A DNA stretch of 64,000 nucleotides, taken from Flavobacteriales bacterium (lineage in GTDB: Bacteria; Bacteroidota; Bacteroidia; Flavobacteriales_F; PHOS-HE28). Shown here piece by piece: positions 41,257-50,151 of this stretch; the first letter of the stretch is position 1; every line of letters begins with the position of its first letter. The notes under the pieces are model-generated. The model was not told the origin of the DNA. It searched no databases and saw only the letters and a list, made by a program, of their open reading frames with translations. The translations under genes were made by a program, and so were the position numbers. The stretch covers positions 496,001-560,000 of the forward strand of contig JACJZJ010000002.1 of the NCBI GenBank assembly GCA_020635675.1, in the 5' to 3' direction.

Positions 41257-41696
41257 CGCATTTGGAGGTATAGGTCCTCCGATCGACGCATGGCCAGCTT
41301 TTGCGGATCGCTCTTGTCGGAATGCCCGCACAGGTGGAGCAGGCCGTGCACCATCACCCGATGTAATTCGTCGCGCCGCGCCACCCCATAGCGCATGGCG
41401 TTCTCTCGGACCCTGTCGTAGGAGATCAGGACATCACCCCGAACGAGATCACCGGTGTGTTCATCGAAAGTGATCACATCGGTGAGGTCGTGGTGGTCCA
41501 GGAAGCGCTTGTTCAGGGAAAGCAGCTCGGGGTCGCTCATCAATACGAACGCGATGCGGCCGATGCGACGGCGCTCCGTTCGGGCCACGCGATGCAGCCA
41601 CAAGCGCATGCTCCGACGCTCGCGAAAGGCGTTCGTTGTCCCGTCATTGACGAAGAAGTGGATCCCGTTGTCAATATCCGCCGGGCCGACACTCAC
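41253..41696 (-). CDS. ybeY: Endoribonuclease YbeY (rRNA maturation)
   Basis: This 147-residue zinc metalloprotein is involved in 16S rRNA 3' end processing and ribosome quality control. The family zinc motif is visible as HRVMVHGLLHLCGHSD, with the three histidines of H-x3-H-x5-H spacing. Upstream segments FVLMSDPELLSLNKRFLDHH and TDVITFDE are also typical. The length is normal. It follows an anti-sigma-type ATPase gene, whose stop at 41693 overlaps this start (4 nt). It is the last gene of the DUF4175-ATPase-ybeY block. Confidence 0.95.
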   Translation of the reverse strand: MSVGPADIDNGIHFFVNDGTTNAFRERRSMRLWLHRVARTERRRIGRIAFVLMSDPELLSLNKRFLDHHDLTDVITFDEHTGDLVRGDVLISYDRVRENAMRYGVARRDELHRVMVHGLLHLCGHSDKSDPQKLAMRRSEDLYLQMR

Positions 41697-42130
41697 TCTC
41701 GCACGGGCGCAAGGGCGAAGGACATGGCCACCGTAGCACCGTGTTCTGAGAACTCGACCTCATCCGCCAGGGCCCTCATCAGGAAGACACCACGACCGTG
41801 CGGCTTTTCGATGTTCTGTGGATCCGTCGGGTCGGGAAGGTGATCATGATCGAACCCGGCCCCTTCGTCGCTGACCAGGAACACGATGGCATCCTCCTTG
41901 ACCTCGTATCCCACGGTCACTCGTTTGCCCGGGTCCTGGCGGTTTCCGTGATGGATGGCGTTGTTCACAGCTTCGGTGAGGGCGATCAGAATGTTGCCAT
42001 AGTGCGATTCGTGCACGTTCAATTTGACACAGACATCGTCGATGAGCTTCTCGACCAGATGGATGTTCTCCGCCTGGCTCGGGAAGTCGATCCGTTCGGT
42101 GAACTGGACGTCCTCGGTGAGTGTTCCCAT
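41693..42130 (-). CDS. Anti-sigma regulatory-type (HATPase_c_2) ATP-binding protein
   Basis: This 145-residue GHKL ATPase domain protein is of the RsbW/SpoIIAB type. The N box is ILIALTEAVNNAIHHGNRQD, the G1 box VSDEGAGFDHDHLPDP, and the G2 region PHGRGVFLMRALADEV. Such proteins are serine kinases or anti-sigma factors countered by STAS-domain antagonists and SpoIIE phosphatases. A SpoIIE phosphatase is encoded at 17.5-19.3 kb, but no STAS protein is in the window. The ATG at 42130 is preferred, 7 nt after the DUF4175 stop; an ATG at 42169 would overlap that gene. Confidence 0.88.
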   Translation of the reverse strand: MGTLTEDVQFTERIDFPSQAENIHLVEKLIDDVCVKLNVHESHYGNILIALTEAVNNAIHHGNRQDPGKRVTVGYEVKEDAIVFLVSDEGAGFDHDHLPDPTDPQNIEKPHGRGVFLMRALADEVEFSEHGATVAMSFALAPVRE

Positions 42131-42137
42131 CGGCCTT

Positions 42138-45100
42138 TCAGGGTCGGTCAAATGTACCGAAATAGTCATTGACGCGGTCGCGGTAGTAGGGCTTGAGGCC
42201 CGCTGGGACAGTGCGGAGCAACTCGGCCTCCCGCGCTTTGCGACGCTGATACTCAAAGAACCGTGCGGGGTCCTCAGGTGGCTGCTCCTTGCCCTCCATG
42301 CTGGTGCGCTTCTTGTCCAGCTCGCGCTCTCTTTCCGCTTTTTCAGCCTCGAGCAGGCGCACCATGATATCCTGTTGGCGCCTTACGGTCTCCTGGTCGA
42401 TGCGTTTGTTGACGACGTCCTTCTCGTTCTGCTCCATCTCCTCCGCCAGCTTGTTGAGTCCGTTGCCTGCTCCGGAGCCATCCGCGTTCATCTCCTGGGC
42501 GAGGCGTTGCATTTCCTTGCGTATGGCCGCCTGTTGGGCGGCAAGCGAGGCCAACTGCTTGCTCATGCCCGGCATCTGTCCTCCGCCGTTCTGTTGGCCG
42601 GGCTTCTTCCCTTTGCGCTGCTCCTCCAATGCCTTGCGCATGGCTTCGAGTTGTTTGCTCAGGGCCTGCTGCTGGGCCTTCATCTTGGCCAATGAAGGTT
42701 TGTTGCCCTGGCCACTGCCGGTGCCCCCGGGTTTGTTGCAGGATCCATTGCCAGGCATTTGCATGGCCATCTGCTGCATCATCTGTTGAAGGGCCTCGTC
42801 AAGCAGAAGAGCAAGGTTGTTCAGTGAGGTCATGGCGCGTTGTTGGTTGTCGGCCGCCATGGGTCGGTGACGGTCGTTCACACGCGCTTCGCCGATATGG
42901 TCCATGGCCTCGTCCATGTTGCTGTTCACCGCGTTCATCTCCCTGTTGACGATGCTCTGCAACTGTGGCACACGCTTGCTGAGAGCGAGAAGCGAATCCT
43001 CGATCACCTTGGAATCATCACGAAGGTCCTTTTGTGCGCGTCCCAGTTCGATGAAGCGCGGATCCTTGGTAGAAACGTCCTGCAAGCCGCCCATCAGTGC
43101 TTCCTGGTCGAAGCTGAGCTGCACGATGTTCTCCAGCAGCTGACGGAGCGCATCCATATCCTCCTCTTGTTGCTGTTGCTCACCGGAGCGCATCCCGGAT
43201 TGCATCTGAAAGGCCAGTTGTTGCATTTGCTCGGCCGCCTTCTTTTGGCTTTCACTGGCCTTGTTGTTCTGTTCTTGCTGAAGCTGTTCGCTGCTCTGTT
43301 GCTGTTGTTCCTGGATCTGTTCCTGTTGCTCCTCCGTGTTCGGGATCTCCAAGGGATCGTCCAACTCCTTGTTCTCCTCCTCCAGCTCCTTCATCTCTTT
43401 GCGTATATCCTCGAACTCCTTGTTGAGTTCATCCTGTTGCTTCTGCAGGTCTTCGTTGGTGGCGGGGTCCTCCTTGGCCTTTTCGCCAAGTTGGTCCTGT
43501 CGCTCGGCCAGGTCGTTCAGCCGATCGGCGATATCCTGCGCCTTCTGTTCCACCTCCATCCGCTTGAAGAGTTCCAGGGACCGATCGAGTTCTTTCTCGA
43601 TATCCTCCTGGCTCAGCTTCAAGTCCTCCATTTTTTCCTGGAGTTTGTCCTTGTCCAATTTGTCCAGCATCTCCTGCACCTGGCGATAGAGGTCCTTCAT
43701 TTCCTCGCTCATCACGTTCTCGAAGAGGTTCTCCAGCTGCTGCTGCTTGTCGAGAAGGCGCTGGTCGATCTTCTGGAACTCCGTTCGCTGTTCCTGGCTC
43801 ATGCGGAGTTGGTCGGTGGTCCGGGAGATACGCTCCTGAAGTTGCTTCTGTCGATCGACGACGTTCTGGAGCTTTTGCTGGTCCTGCCAGTCAAGGTCCT
43901 TTTTGTCGAGCATGTCGCGGCGAAGCTTCTCCAGCTCGCCCTGAAGGTCCTGTGCTTCCTTGATGCCGGATCGGAGTGCGCTCTCGATGGCCTCGTTCTG
44001 CTGTTGCTGTTTCGCGGCCAGTTCGTTCAGTGTGGGTGCCTCGAACACCAGCGTGTTACTACGCGTGCGCTTGGCCCCGCTCACACCGTCATTGTCCCAT
44101 ACATCGAACCAGTATTCCAGCCTGTCACCGGGCTGGATCCTGAGGTCGGCCAGGTCCCATGCATGGTAGAAATCCTGCCGGGTATTGCTTCGGTCCACAG
44201 GAAGGTCGCGGATGCCTTCGCGGTCTTCGCTCGCCACGCTATCTCCACCTGTGATGAAGCGATAGTGGAACTGCAGTCTTGACAGACCATGGTCGTCGCC
44301 GATGGTGCCGTGGAAATACCGTTGCTTGAGGGCGAGGCTGTCAACACGTTCCTCGACGGCGATCGTGGGGTACAGATCAGGCAGGACCTGCACATGGTAC
44401 TCCAAGGGGGACCCCTGGGCGATGGCGCCGTTCCTGGGAACGACCCTATAGGCATTACCGCGCAAAAAGCGCCGCGACATGGAGAATGCATCCTGCGCGA
44501 CCGGACCAAGAGAATAGGTGCTGTCATCGAACGCCATTTCCACGGTCCGCGCGCTTCGTGTTCCGATGGTCCAAGTGATACGCGTACCGGCCGGCACGGT
44601 GATGTCGCCCATGTTGTTGACCGTCCGCCGTGGCTCCCCGACATATGCGGGGGGGTCGACCGTCATTGCCAGATGCATCAATGTGGGGTTCGGCAGCACG
44701 GCCAGGGTATAGGTGCTGCTGTTGAATCCCTCCGCCGTAAGCCGGAAGGCCGTCGCTTCCTGCACGTTCCGGAACCGATGATGGAAGCGCCCCGCCCCCT
44801 CCTTGACGAGCGGGAATTCCCGGCCGTCCAGAACGATCGCCGCTTGTTGGGGTACGACATCCCCCTCCAGGTGCACTTCCAGGTCGAAGTCCTCTTGTTC
44901 GGGCACCGCGAGCGAGTCGTTCATGATCAGGAAACGGAACGGTGCCTCCGGGACGAACTCCGTTCCATGGCGGAGGATGCGCTGGGTGGGCCCGGTGATC
45001 ATGGAGGGCGCTGCGATCAGCAGCAACATGAGGATCGCCAAGGGTGGCACTGCATAGCGCAGGTATCGGGTGTTCCTGCGCAGGTCGATGGCCCGGGCGA

Positions 45101-45539
45101 AAGGCACACGCCCCAGCTCCCTGCTACGCTGCGCGATGCTCGCCTCGATCAGTTCCCGGTTCGGGGCGGAGCCGGCTTGTTCCTGTAGTTGGAGGGTGTT
45201 CAACAACTTGTCTGCCACTTCGCCGAAATGAGCGCCGATGATCCGGGCTGCTTCGGCATGTGTGATCACTGCTCCCAGTCGGAACCATTTGGCGGCAGGG
45301 GAAAGGACATTGCGCAGCAGGACGATGCCGGCCGCTGCGAGATAACCCCAGAACAATACGGAGCGAACGTCGGGGCCGAAGCGTCCGAAGTATTCGCTCA
45401 AGGTGACACCTAGGTAGAAAATGGCAAGCAGGCCCACGCTGTACAGCAGACCACGAAGGAGCTGGTCCTGATAGTACCTTCGGATGAAGGCGTCCAGCCT
45501 GCCGACCAATAGCTCTCGATCGCTTTGCATTGTCCGCAT
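42138..45539 (-). CDS. DUF4175-family giant membrane coiled-coil protein
   Basis: This protein of about 1133 residues has three membrane helices near the N-terminus, around LLYSVGLLAIFYLGVTL (about 35-55), VLFWGYLAAAGIVLL, and YAVPPLAILMLLLIAAPSMI. A beta-rich extracytoplasmic region follows (about 190-480). Then come about 550 residues of very charged Gln/Glu/Lys/Asp-rich coiled coil (about 500-1050), with two Met/Gln-rich patches. DUF4175 proteins are conserved in Bacteroidota; their function is unknown. The promoter TACATTTG at 45575-45582 overlaps a longer GTG start, so ATG at 45539 (or 45530) is preferred. The downstream ATPase and ybeY genes are probably coexpressed. Confidence 0.88.
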   Translation of the reverse strand: MRTMQSDRELLVGRLDAFIRRYYQDQLLRGLLYSVGLLAIFYLGVTLSEYFGRFGPDVRSVLFWGYLAAAGIVLLRNVLSPAAKWFRLGAVITHAEAARIIGAHFGEVADKLLNTLQLQEQAGSAPNRELIEASIAQRSRELGRVPFARAIDLRRNTRYLRYAVPPLAILMLLLIAAPSMITGPTQRILRHGTEFVPEAPFRFLIMNDSLAVPEQEDFDLEVHLEGDVVPQQAAIVLDGREFPLVKEGAGRFHHRFRNVQEATAFRLTAEGFNSSTYTLAVLPNPTLMHLAMTVDPPAYVGEPRRTVNNMGDITVPAGTRITWTIGTRSARTVEMAFDDSTYSLGPVAQDAFSMSRRFLRGNAYRVVPRNGAIAQGSPLEYHVQVLPDLYPTIAVEERVDSLALKQRYFHGTIGDDHGLSRLQFHYRFITGGDSVASEDREGIRDLPVDRSNTRQDFYHAWDLADLRIQPGDRLEYWFDVWDNDGVSGAKRTRSNTLVFEAPTLNELAAKQQQQNEAIESALRSGIKEAQDLQGELEKLRRDMLDKKDLDWQDQQKLQNVVDRQKQLQERISRTTDQLRMSQEQRTEFQKIDQRLLDKQQQLENLFENVMSEEMKDLYRQVQEMLDKLDKDKLQEKMEDLKLSQEDIEKELDRSLELFKRMEVEQKAQDIADRLNDLAERQDQLGEKAKEDPATNEDLQKQQDELNKEFEDIRKEMKELEEENKELDDPLEIPNTEEQQEQIQEQQQQSSEQLQQEQNNKASESQKKAAEQMQQLAFQMQSGMRSGEQQQQEEDMDALRQLLENIVQLSFDQEALMGGLQDVSTKDPRFIELGRAQKDLRDDSKVIEDSLLALSKRVPQLQSIVNREMNAVNSNMDEAMDHIGEARVNDRHRPMAADNQQRAMTSLNNLALLLDEALQQMMQQMAMQMPGNGSCNKPGGTGSGQGNKPSLAKMKAQQQALSKQLEAMRKALEEQRKGKKPGQQNGGGQMPGMSKQLASLAAQQAAIRKEMQRLAQEMNADGSGAGNGLNKLAEEMEQNEKDVVNKRIDQETVRRQQDIMVRLLEAEKAERERELDKKRTSMEGKEQPPEDPARFFEYQRRKAREAELLRTVPAGLKPYYRDRVNDYFGTFDRP

Positions 45540-45574
45540 GCCAAGAACGGGAAGGCCGCTGTTGGCGTTGCTCA

Positions 45575-45582
45575 CAAATGTA
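45575..45582 (-). promoter_or_regulatory. Promoter -7 box TACATTTG for the DUF4175 operon
   Basis: An exact TAnnTTTG match on the minus strand lies 35 nt before the ATG at 45539, in the gap after the T9SS cargo stop at 45603. Confidence 0.55.
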
Positions 45583-45602
45583 CGGCGGGGGCTGGCCGCT
45601 GT

Positions 45603-47369
45603 TCACCGGACCACGAATGCCCGCCCCAGGCTTCCGCTGGCATCCGTGATGCGAACAAAGTAGATCCCTGGCGCTGCCCCGGGCAGGTCGAAAGCCTCCG
45701 AGACCCGACCTCTGACGGGGGTTATCTGTCGTTCTGAGAAGACCTGCCCGGATAGGCTTATCACATAGAGGCCAACGTTCCCGACGAAACCCGCTCCTTT
45801 CACAACGAACCGTCCATCATTGGGTACGGGGAAGATGTGGATCCTCGGTCCTGCCGCCGCATGTTCGTTAACGGCCGTGGTGCTCAACGCGAAACCGGCC
45901 GACACGATGCAGCCGCTGGCCGTTGAGAGCGTTACGGAGTAGTCCCCGTCGCCCTGGCTGAACAAATAGGGATCATCCGCGCCGGGTACCGGCAGCCCCT
46001 CATAGGTCCACGAACAGGTCCCGGTGCCACCATCCATGAAAAGCACGCCCCCCGAATAGGTGATCGTGATCGTCGGACATACTACCACGGGAACGCTCCA
46101 GCCCGTGCAGCCATAGCCGTTCGTGCCCTCGGCTTGATAGACGCCGGCCCCCGTGGTCTGAAGGCAGGCACCGATGGCGTTGGGAACGGTGTCGCCGTCG
46201 AGGTACCATACGGTGTTCACCAAGTTGGTGTCGCCCAGGCAGATCAGACCGCCGAGCGTGTCGTAGGTCGTGGTCATATCCGGCAATGAAAAGACAGTAA
46301 CGGTATCCGTATCCTGAAAGAGCTGTTGTACGGTGAGGTCAATGGTCAATTGGCCGAAGGTGCCCCCGGCCACGTTGAAGGGATAAGCGCCCGCTCCATT
46401 GAGAGGAATGTTATAAGTACCCAGATCGTCGTCCTGACTGATGGGGTCTTCGTCATAGAATGTGATCGAATAGGGCGGGTCGTTCAAGGGGAGGTTCAGG
46501 TTCGTCCATGTTTGGCTTTGCGAGTTGCTACCACTGCTGCTGGTGTAGTTGTTCCCATTGCCGTCGGTCAATACAAAATAGAGATCGGGCGCCCCGGTAC
46601 ATCCGAAAATATCCGGCTCTTCGACATCGCCGCACCAATTGTCGTTCACGCCGTTCAATACGACTTCCGAAAGAACATATCCCCCCACCGTTGTCAGTAG
46701 AGAGATCGCATAGATGCCCGGCTGCGAATAGGTCTGCACAGGCGGGTCCGCATCGGTACTTGTATTGCCGTTGCCAAAGTCCCACGCATAGTTTGTGGGA
46801 GCGCTTCCGCCATCGATCAAGGCACTGAAAGTAACATCCAGCGCCTCGCAACCGCTGGTGGGGTTGAAGTCGAAGCTCAAATTGCCCCCGTTCCCTGGCT
46901 GGACCACTAGTGTGACGGGAAAGGATTCAGGCACAGTGATCTGGATGCCGCTGTATTCCACCAACGCATTGATCGAGATCGTGATGGTGAAGGTCCCCGC
47001 ACCCAAAGGAGTGCCGCAGATGCGGGCGCAGCCGTATTCGTTCTGTTGGGGATAGTAGATGCCGAGCGGGTCGTTCGTCTCCACGGCAAGTCCGAACGGC
47101 ACCCCCGATATCCCGGTGATCGTCATTTGCAAGAAGTCCACGTTGAAACCCGTGCCCGGATCCGTGAACGATGACGGAAGCCAAAATGTCAGATCGGCCT
47201 CGTACAGCGACCCCACCGTGGCGTCAGGAGGCAGAGTAGGGCAAAGTGTGGGGTAGGCGGGCGTCACTTGGCAAGCCAGGTCGGGGTTGCACCCCGGGCA
47301 TTGGGCGGATGCGCGCGGCAGGATGACCAAGCCGTAGAGCGCCAGAAAAGATGCGAAACGCATGTGCAT
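45603..47369 (-). CDS. T9SS cargo protein with PKD domain
   Basis: This 588-residue protein has a signal peptide (MHMRFASFLALYGLVILPRASA) followed by a Cys-rich start (CPGCNPDLAC). A PKD-like domain has core YAWDFGNGNTSTDADPPVQT (about residues 215-240). A Ca-binding-looking stretch GCTGAPDLYFVLTDGNGNNY is also present. The C-terminus is a type A T9SS sorting domain: IHIFPVPNDGRFVVKGAGFV, PGIYFVRITDASG, ending FVVR. It is predicted to be secreted to the cell surface. An in-frame upstream extension lacks a signal peptide and overlaps the next gene. It lies 35 nt after the HEAT-like gene. Confidence 0.88.
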   Translation of the reverse strand: MHMRFASFLALYGLVILPRASAQCPGCNPDLACQVTPAYPTLCPTLPPDATVGSLYEADLTFWLPSSFTDPGTGFNVDFLQMTITGISGVPFGLAVETNDPLGIYYPQQNEYGCARICGTPLGAGTFTITISINALVEYSGIQITVPESFPVTLVVQPGNGGNLSFDFNPTSGCEALDVTFSALIDGGSAPTNYAWDFGNGNTSTDADPPVQTYSQPGIYAISLLTTVGGYVLSEVVLNGVNDNWCGDVEEPDIFGCTGAPDLYFVLTDGNGNNYTSSSGSNSQSQTWTNLNLPLNDPPYSITFYDEDPISQDDDLGTYNIPLNGAGAYPFNVAGGTFGQLTIDLTVQQLFQDTDTVTVFSLPDMTTTYDTLGGLICLGDTNLVNTVWYLDGDTVPNAIGACLQTTGAGVYQAEGTNGYGCTGWSVPVVVCPTITITYSGGVLFMDGGTGTCSWTYEGLPVPGADDPYLFSQGDGDYSVTLSTASGCIVSAGFALSTTAVNEHAAAGPRIHIFPVPNDGRFVVKGAGFVGNVGLYVISLSGQVFSERQITPVRGRVSEAFDLPGAAPGIYFVRITDASGSLGRAFVVR

Positions 47370-47404
47370 GGTACGGCAGGAATGCAATATCGGGAAAGTC
47401 CGGT

Positions 47405-48064
47405 TCAATGACGCCTGGTCAGACGCTTCAGCACCTTGTTGATGCGCACCCGCTTGGCTGGCTGTGCCATGTTCATCAGGCGATCCTCCAAAACCCCGAT
47501 CAATGCCTTTTCGAAACGACCGGGTACCACCTTGCCCGTCGATTCCGCGTACATCGGGATCTGGTTCACAGGGCAGGTGCGCAGGACCTCCAACAAAAGT
47601 GGCCACGCCTTCGTCGCGAATCGTTGGTCGCCACCCAGTTCGACCAAGACCCTGACGCCATGGTCCCTGGTGATCACGGACCCCTTGTCCACGGCGGCCA
47701 TGATGGGTGCCAGCTGTGCATACACTTTGGCGGGGGCCACCCGCGCGATCACATCGATGGCGCACATGGCTCCCCAGACCAGCCGGTTGTTCCTGTCATC
47801 AAGCAGGTCTACGAACGCGCCAAGGTGCGGCACGAGCAGGTCGGGAGCCTGCTCGCCGGCCTCGTACAAGACCTTGATGGCATCGGCCCTGAGCGCAGCG
47901 GTACCCTCGAGAGATACCCGAATGAGCGCGGAAACGGCGTCCTTGTCCAAGGTGCTGGCGACACGTTCCGCCAACGCCATGTTCGGTCCTTCATCCCTGC
48001 GTCCGACCGTGGTGGCCAACTGCTCCACGATGACGGGAATCTGGCGCTTTGTGTGTTCGCTCAT
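47405..48064 (-). CDS. HEAT-repeat-like protein of unknown function
   Basis: This 219-residue all-helical protein has repeating helix pairs reminiscent of HEAT repeats, for example AALRADAIKVLYEAGEQAPD, LVWGAMCAIDVIARVAPAKV and DHGVRVLVELGGDQRFATKA. The C-terminus is strongly basic (KRVRINKVLKRLTRRH). It has no signal peptide or membrane segment. I do not recognise a named family. The ATG at 48064 (MSEHTKRQIP) is preferred over a longer start overlapping the gltX promoter region. It is divergent from gltX. Confidence 0.72.
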   Translation of the reverse strand: MSEHTKRQIPVIVEQLATTVGRRDEGPNMALAERVASTLDKDAVSALIRVSLEGTAALRADAIKVLYEAGEQAPDLLVPHLGAFVDLLDDRNNRLVWGAMCAIDVIARVAPAKVYAQLAPIMAAVDKGSVITRDHGVRVLVELGGDQRFATKAWPLLLEVLRTCPVNQIPMYAESTGKVVPGRFEKALIGVLEDRLMNMAQPAKRVRINKVLKRLTRRH

Positions 48065-48125
48065 GGGGAGGAGGTTGCTTTGTCCGAAGGTCGTGCCTTC
48101 TGCGAGGCTTCGCGGAAGGGACCGG

Positions 48126-48133
48126 TATCTTCG
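48126..48133 (+). promoter_or_regulatory. Promoter -7 box TATCTTCG for gltX-folB
   Basis: This is the TTCG variant of TAnnTTTG, 32 nt before the gltX ATG. Confidence 0.5.
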
Positions 48134-48165
48134 CGGCCCGTTCGAACAAGATAACCCCACAAGCC

Positions 48166-49704
48166 ATGTCCGTCAGGGTCCGATTTGCGCCAAGTCCCAC
48201 CGGTCCGTTGCACATGGGAGGCGTACGCACCGCCCTGTACAACTACTTGTTCGCGCGAAAGCTCGGGGGTCGATTTCTTTTACGGATCGAGGATACGGAC
48301 CGCACCCGTTTCGTGCCCGGAGCGGAGGAGTACATCCGAGAAGCCCTGGGTTGGTGTGGGCTTGCTCCGGATGAAAGCCCGTGGGGGGGAGGCCCCGATG
48401 GGCCATATCGCCAAAGCGAAAGGAAGTCCGTATACCCACGCTACGCAGAGGAGCTGATCGCCAATGACCAGGCCTACTATGCCTTTGATACGGCGGAGGA
48501 ATTGGAGGCCATGCGTGGGCGCATGAAGGCGGCGGGCGTGGCCGCGCCCGCGTACAATGCAGTGACACGCGAGCACATGAAGAACTCGCTCACCCTGCCC
48601 GCTGACGAAGTGAGGGCCCGACTGGAGGGTGGCGAACCCTATGTGGTGCGCTTGAAGGTGCCCCGACAGCGTGAAATCCGGTTCGAGGACATCATCCGGG
48701 GCTGGGTGGTCGTGCATAGTGGGCACATCGATGACAAGGTGCTCTTCAAGAGCGACGGCATGCCCACGTACCACCTGGCCAACATCGTTGACGATCGTCT
48801 GATGGGCATCACACACGTGATCCGCGGGGAGGAGTGGCTGCCCAGTGCACCGCTGCATGTCCTCCTCTATGAGGCGTTCGGTTGGGAGCGTCCGCACTTC
48901 GCGCACCTGCCGTTGATCCTGAAGCCCGATGGCCATGGTAAGCTCAGTAAGCGGGACGGGGATCGTCTCGGCTTTCCGGTGTTCCCGTTGGACTGGACGG
49001 ACCCGAACACCGGGGAAAGGAGCAGCGGCTACCGAGAACGGGGCTACTATCCCGAGGCCTTTGTCAACATGCTGGCCCTACTGGGGTGGAACCCTGGCAC
49101 CGAGCAGGAGCTGTTTACCATGGACCAGCTGGTGGAGGCGTTCAGCCTGGAGCGTGTGAACAAGAGTGGTGCCCGGTTCGATCCGGACAAGACGCGTTGG
49201 TTCAACCAGCAATACCTACGCCATCGGCCGGACGAGGAGCTTGGCGAGGGCCTGCGCACCCGCTTGGCCGAGCGGGGCATCCAGGTGGCGCCCGAACGGG
49301 CCACACAAGCCGCGCACCTCCTGAAGGAGCGCGCCACCTTCGTGGATGATATGCTGGACGGGGCTTATCTTTTCGAGCCAGGGTCACCACTCGACCAGAA
49401 CAACGAAGCAGCACTGGCCGATCTTCGAAAGCGCTGGAGGCCCGAGGCAGCGGATACCATGGAAGCGTTCATAACGCGCTTGTCCGGTCTGACCCCGTTC
49501 ACCGCGGAAGCGGTGGAGAGCGCGTTCCATGAGGTTCTGCATGATAAAGGAATGAAGCTGGGGCAAGTGATGCCTATCTACCGCTTGTTCGTGGCGGGAC
49601 GGATGCAGGGCCCCGGCATGTTCGAGGTAAGCGCCCTGCTCGGTCGCGAAGAGGTCATCGCCCGATTGCGTGCGGGCCTGGAGCGTTGCCGGGCATGGGC
49701 TTGA
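48166..49704 (+). CDS. gltX: Glutamyl-tRNA synthetase
   Basis: This 512-residue class I synthetase charges tRNA-Glu. The HIGH motif appears as FAPSPTGPLHMGGVRTALYN, and the KMSKS loop as GHGKLSKRDGDRLG. The Glu-specific segment RIEDTDRTR is intact. The C-terminal anticodon-binding helical domain follows (about residues 330-512). ATG at 48166 gives the canonical MSVRVRFAPSPTG start; a longer frame upstream crosses the promoter box. The last 10 nt overlap the folB start. It may be GluRS proper or the non-discriminating form; gatA elsewhere in the window makes the latter possible. Confidence 0.96.
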   Translation: MSVRVRFAPSPTGPLHMGGVRTALYNYLFARKLGGRFLLRIEDTDRTRFVPGAEEYIREALGWCGLAPDESPWGGGPDGPYRQSERKSVYPRYAEELIANDQAYYAFDTAEELEAMRGRMKAAGVAAPAYNAVTREHMKNSLTLPADEVRARLEGGEPYVVRLKVPRQREIRFEDIIRGWVVVHSGHIDDKVLFKSDGMPTYHLANIVDDRLMGITHVIRGEEWLPSAPLHVLLYEAFGWERPHFAHLPLILKPDGHGKLSKRDGDRLGFPVFPLDWTDPNTGERSSGYRERGYYPEAFVNMLALLGWNPGTEQELFTMDQLVEAFSLERVNKSGARFDPDKTRWFNQQYLRHRPDEELGEGLRTRLAERGIQVAPERATQAAHLLKERATFVDDMLDGAYLFEPGSPLDQNNEAALADLRKRWRPEAADTMEAFITRLSGLTPFTAEAVESAFHEVLHDKGMKLGQVMPIYRLFVAGRMQGPGMFEVSALLGREEVIARLRAGLERCRAWA

Positions 49705-50045
49705 TCGAAGTGAACGGGATCCGGGTGTATGCCTACCACGGCTGCTTGACCGAGGAGGGTCGGATCGGGGGGCAGTATCAGGTCGATGTGTCGGTGGAGG
49801 GCGATCTGGGGATGGCCGAGCACTCCGACCGGCTGCAGGATACGATCGATTATGGCCGGGTCACCGCGATCGTTCGGGAACAGATGGCCGTGCGTAGCCA
49901 CCTGATCGAACATGTCTGTCGCAGGATAGTTGACGCCTTGAGGTCGGAATGGCCCGGACCATGGCGGTGGCGGGTCCGATTGGTGAAGGAGCATCCCCCG
50001 GTGGCGGGAGCTGTGGACCATGTGGTGTATTCCCTGACGGCATAG
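49695..50045 (+). CDS. folB: Dihydroneopterin aldolase
   Basis: This 116-residue enzyme of folate synthesis cleaves dihydroneopterin to 6-hydroxymethyl-dihydropterin. The family pattern is complete: GIRVYAYHGCLTEEGRIGG with the substrate-binding glutamates, DTIDYGRVTAIV, HLIEHVCRRIVD, and the catalytic lysine in VRLVKEHPPV. The length is standard. The ATG at 49695 overlaps the gltX stop by 10 nt; a TTG nine nt earlier is less likely. It ends 30 bp before the tRNA-Cys gene. Confidence 0.93.
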   Translation: MGLIEVNGIRVYAYHGCLTEEGRIGGQYQVDVSVEGDLGMAEHSDRLQDTIDYGRVTAIVREQMAVRSHLIEHVCRRIVDALRSEWPGPWRWRVRLVKEHPPVAGAVDHVVYSLTA

Positions 50046-50055
50046 GCCGATCCGC

Positions 50056-50063
50056 TATCTTCG
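50056..50063 (+). promoter_or_regulatory. Promoter -7 box TATCTTCG for tRNA-Cys
   Basis: This is the TTCG variant of TAnnTTTG, 12 nt before the tRNA 5' end. Confidence 0.5.
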
Positions 50064-50075
50064 CGGGCCGAAGGC

Positions 50076-50146
50076 GGTCACGTGGCCGAGTGGCTAGGCA
50101 GAGGTCTGCAAAACCTCGTACAGCGGTTCGACTCCGCTCGTGACCT
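50076..50146 (+). tRNA. tRNA-Cys (GCA anticodon)
   Basis: The 71-nt sequence folds as a cloverleaf. The acceptor stem pairs GGTCACG with CGTGACC. The anticodon stem GAGGT/ACCTC has loop CTGCAAA, giving anticodon GCA. The T stem AGCGG/CCGCT has loop TTCGACT. The discriminator base is T, which is an identity element of tRNA-Cys. CCA is not encoded. A hairpin terminator follows within 10 nt. Confidence 0.96.
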
Positions 50147-50151
50147 CCGAT

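Noticed and set aside
42840..44282. A 480-codon plus-strand Leu-rich frame opposite the DUF4175 coiled coil
   Set aside because: The Leu runs are the complement of Gln/Glu/Lys codons. It shows no start context or family resemblance.
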